Below, in pieces: positions 7,474-8,974 of a stretch of 8,974 bases of DNA. Position 1 is the stretch's first letter, and every line of letters starts with the position of its first letter. The notes beneath the pieces are model-generated. The model did not search any database. It was not told where the DNA came from and saw only the letters and a list, made by a program, of their open reading frames with translations. Source of the DNA: JAHWJX01 sp036386655 (GTDB lineage: Bacteria; Pseudomonadota; Alphaproteobacteria; Caulobacterales; Caulobacteraceae); the NCBI GenBank assembly GCA_036386655.1, contig DASVVG010000012.1:1-8974 (forward strand), given 5' to 3'. Made by a program: the position numbers and the translations under genes.

Positions 7474-8974
7474 ATGGCGGCGGACGACAGCGGGCGGCTC
7501 AACCAGGTCTTCGAAGAGACCGCCTTCCTCTACGGCGGCAACGCCGCGTTCATCGAGGACCTGTTCGAGCGGTGGGGCCGCGACCCCGCCTCGGTCGAGC
7601 CGTCCTGGCGCGCCTTCTTCGAGAGCCTGCGCGAACAGCCGGCGCCCGCACCCGCCTGGGCGCGCGCCAAGGTGCAGCCGGTCCGCGACGAGCTGACCTC
7701 CGCCCTCGACGGCCAGTGGCCGGCAGCGGTGGAGGCCAAAGCCGCGAAGAAGCTCGAGGCGGCGCAGCCCTCCGCCACGCCCGACCAGATCCACGCCGCG
7801 GCCAAGGACAGCGTCCGCGCGATCATGATGATCCGCGCCTACCGAATCCGCGGGCACCTGGCCGCCAACCTCGATCCGCTCGGCATCGAGCAGCCCCAGC
7901 CGTACGTCGAGCTGGAGCCCTCCAACTACGGCTTCACTGAAGCCGACTACGACCGACCGATCTTCCTCGACGGCGTGCTGGGCCTGCAGACCGGCACCGT
8001 CCGGGAGATCCTCGGCATCCTGCGCCGCACCTACTGCGGCTCCCTGGGCGTGCAGTTCATGCACATCGCGGACCCGGCCGAGAAGGCCTGGATCCAGGAG
8101 CGTATCGAGGGCCGCGACAAGGAGATCGCCTTCACTCCCGAGGGCAAGGTCGCGATCCTGAAGAAGCTGGTCGAGGCCGAGACCTTCGAGCGCTTCCTGC
8201 ACAAGCGCTTCCCCGGCACCAAGCGGTTCGGCCTCGACGGCGGCGAGGCGGTGGTCCCGGCGCTGGAGCAGGTGATCAAGCGCGGCGGGGCGCTGGGCGT
8301 CCGCGACATCGTCATCGGCATGCCGCACCGCGGCCGGCTGAACGTGCTGGCGGCGGTGATGGGGAAACCGTACCGCGCCATCTTCCACGAGTTCCAGGGC
8401 GGATCGACCATGCCGTCCGACGCCGAGGGCTCCGGCGACGTGAAGTACCACCTGGGCGCCAGCTCGGATCGCGAGTTCGACGGCAACATGGTCCACCTGT
8501 CGCTGACCGCCAACCCCAGCCACCTGGAGATCGTGAACCCGGTGGTGCTCGGGAAGGCGCGGGCCAAGCAGGCCTACGACTTCAAGGGCAGCCAGGACAT
8601 GGAGGTCCGCGACCTCGCCCGCTCCAAGGTGCTGCCTCTGCTGCTGCACGGCGACGCCGCCTTCGCCGGCCAAGGCGTGGTGGCCGAGTGCTTCGCGCTG
8701 ATGGGCCTGAAGGGCTACCGCACCGGCGGCACGCTCCACGTCGTCGTGAACAACCAGATCGGCTTCACGACGAGCCCGCGGTTCTCGCGGTCGAGCCCGT
8801 ACCCTTCCGACGTCGCCCTGATGGTGCAGGCGCCGATCTTCCACGTGAACGGCGACGATCCGGAGGCCGTGGTCTTCGCCGCAAAAGTGGCGGCCGAATA
8901 CCGTCAGCGCTTCCAGAAGCCTGTCGTGATCGACATGTTCTCCTACCGCCGCTTCGGCCACAACGAGGGCGACG
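7474..8974 (+). CDS. sucA: 2-oxoglutarate dehydrogenase E1 component, N-terminal half (truncated by window end)
   Basis: The first 500 codons are present; the family is usually about 930-1000 residues, so roughly half is missing beyond the window. E1 is the thiamine-diphosphate enzyme that decarboxylates 2-oxoglutarate and passes the succinyl group to the lipoyl E2 (SucB). Residues about 8-50 (FLYGGNAAFIEDLFERW, then SWRAFF) are the N-terminal domain that tethers E1 to E2. A helical linker follows, with MIRAYRIRGHLAANLDPLG at about 119-137. The catalytic domain shows FGLDGGEA (252-259), GMPHRGRLNVL (282-292), TANPSHLE (366-373 region), the ThDP motif GDAAF (393-397) with NNQIGFTT (426-433), and SYRRFGHNEGD at the edge. 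The start is the ATG at 7474; its ribosome-binding site is weak (GGA about 7 bases upstream). The frame is open throughout with no frameshift. sucB is expected downstream, as in related bacteria, but is outside the window. Confidence 0.98.
   Translation, partial: MAADDSGRLNQVFEETAFLYGGNAAFIEDLFERWGRDPASVEPSWRAFFESLREQPAPAPAWARAKVQPVRDELTSALDGQWPAAVEAKAAKKLEAAQPSATPDQIHAAAKDSVRAIMMIRAYRIRGHLAANLDPLGIEQPQPYVELEPSNYGFTEADYDRPIFLDGVLGLQTGTVREILGILRRTYCGSLGVQFMHIADPAEKAWIQERIEGRDKEIAFTPEGKVAILKKLVEAETFERFLHKRFPGTKRFGLDGGEAVVPALEQVIKRGGALGVRDIVIGMPHRGRLNVLAAVMGKPYRAIFHEFQGGSTMPSDAEGSGDVKYHLGASSDREFDGNMVHLSLTANPSHLEIVNPVVLGKARAKQAYDFKGSQDMEVRDLARSKVLPLLLHGDAAFAGQGVVAECFALMGLKGYRTGGTLHVVVNNQIGFTTSPRFSRSSPYPSDVALMVQAPIFHVNGDDPEAVVFAAKVAAEYRQRFQKPVVIDMFSYRRFGHNEGD

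Noticed and set aside
7369..8961. Minus-strand open frame of 530 codons opposite sucA
   Set aside because: It is a shadow of sucA, which has clear family motifs throughout. The minus-strand product is low-complexity, with many His, Arg, Asp and Val.

Overview
The window looks like the chromosome of a high-GC alphaproteobacterium. The best guess is Caulobacterales (Caulobacter/Phenylobacterium/Brevundimonas-like); Sphingomonadales is a less likely alternative. The reasons are strong G/C preference at third codon positions, the sucC-sucD-sucA order, an alphaproteobacterial SucD start, and a TonB-dependent receptor/MFS pair of a kind common in these groups. This placement is inference, as no database search was possible. 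Coding density is very high: the longest gap without a gene is about 136 bases (1395-1530).

Layout. (1) 3-690, plus strand: the last 23 codons of a probable TelA-family (toxic anion resistance) gene, then a membrane-anchored XpaC-like protein. (2) 687-1394, minus strand: a TetR-family regulator whose stop codon shares the palindrome CTAG with the xpaC-like stop. (3) 1395-1530: a divergent intergenic region with a 14-base inverted repeat, the best candidate for the regulator's operator. (4) 1531-5206, plus strand: a TonB-dependent outer-membrane receptor (765 aa) followed by a 12-helix MFS transporter of the spinster-like type, with a hairpin between them. (5) 5276-8974, plus strand: TCA-cycle genes sucC and sucD (overlapping by one base), then a 23-base perfect inverted repeat, then the first 500 codons of sucA, which runs off the window.

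How the genes fit together. The TetR regulator, receptor and MFS protein look like a small substrate-responsive transport locus: the receptor brings a bulky or scarce compound across the outer membrane, the MFS protein moves it (or a product) across the inner membrane, and the regulator controls the pair. The substrate cannot be read from the sequence. SucCD makes succinate and ATP (or GTP) from succinyl-CoA, and SucA is the E1 component of the 2-oxoglutarate dehydrogenase complex that makes that succinyl-CoA, so these genes encode consecutive TCA steps. A good promoter in front of sucC (TTGCCG, 17-base spacer, TATAAG) separates the TCA block from the transport locus.

Novelty. Most of the window is ordinary. 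The points most worth a second look are the two inverted repeats in control regions (1466-1479 and 7370-7392), the unknown substrate of the TetR/receptor/MFS locus, and the placement of that locus directly upstream of sucC, where many relatives carry mdh. I see no CRISPR array, insertion sequence, tRNA, rRNA or clear sign of recent transfer.
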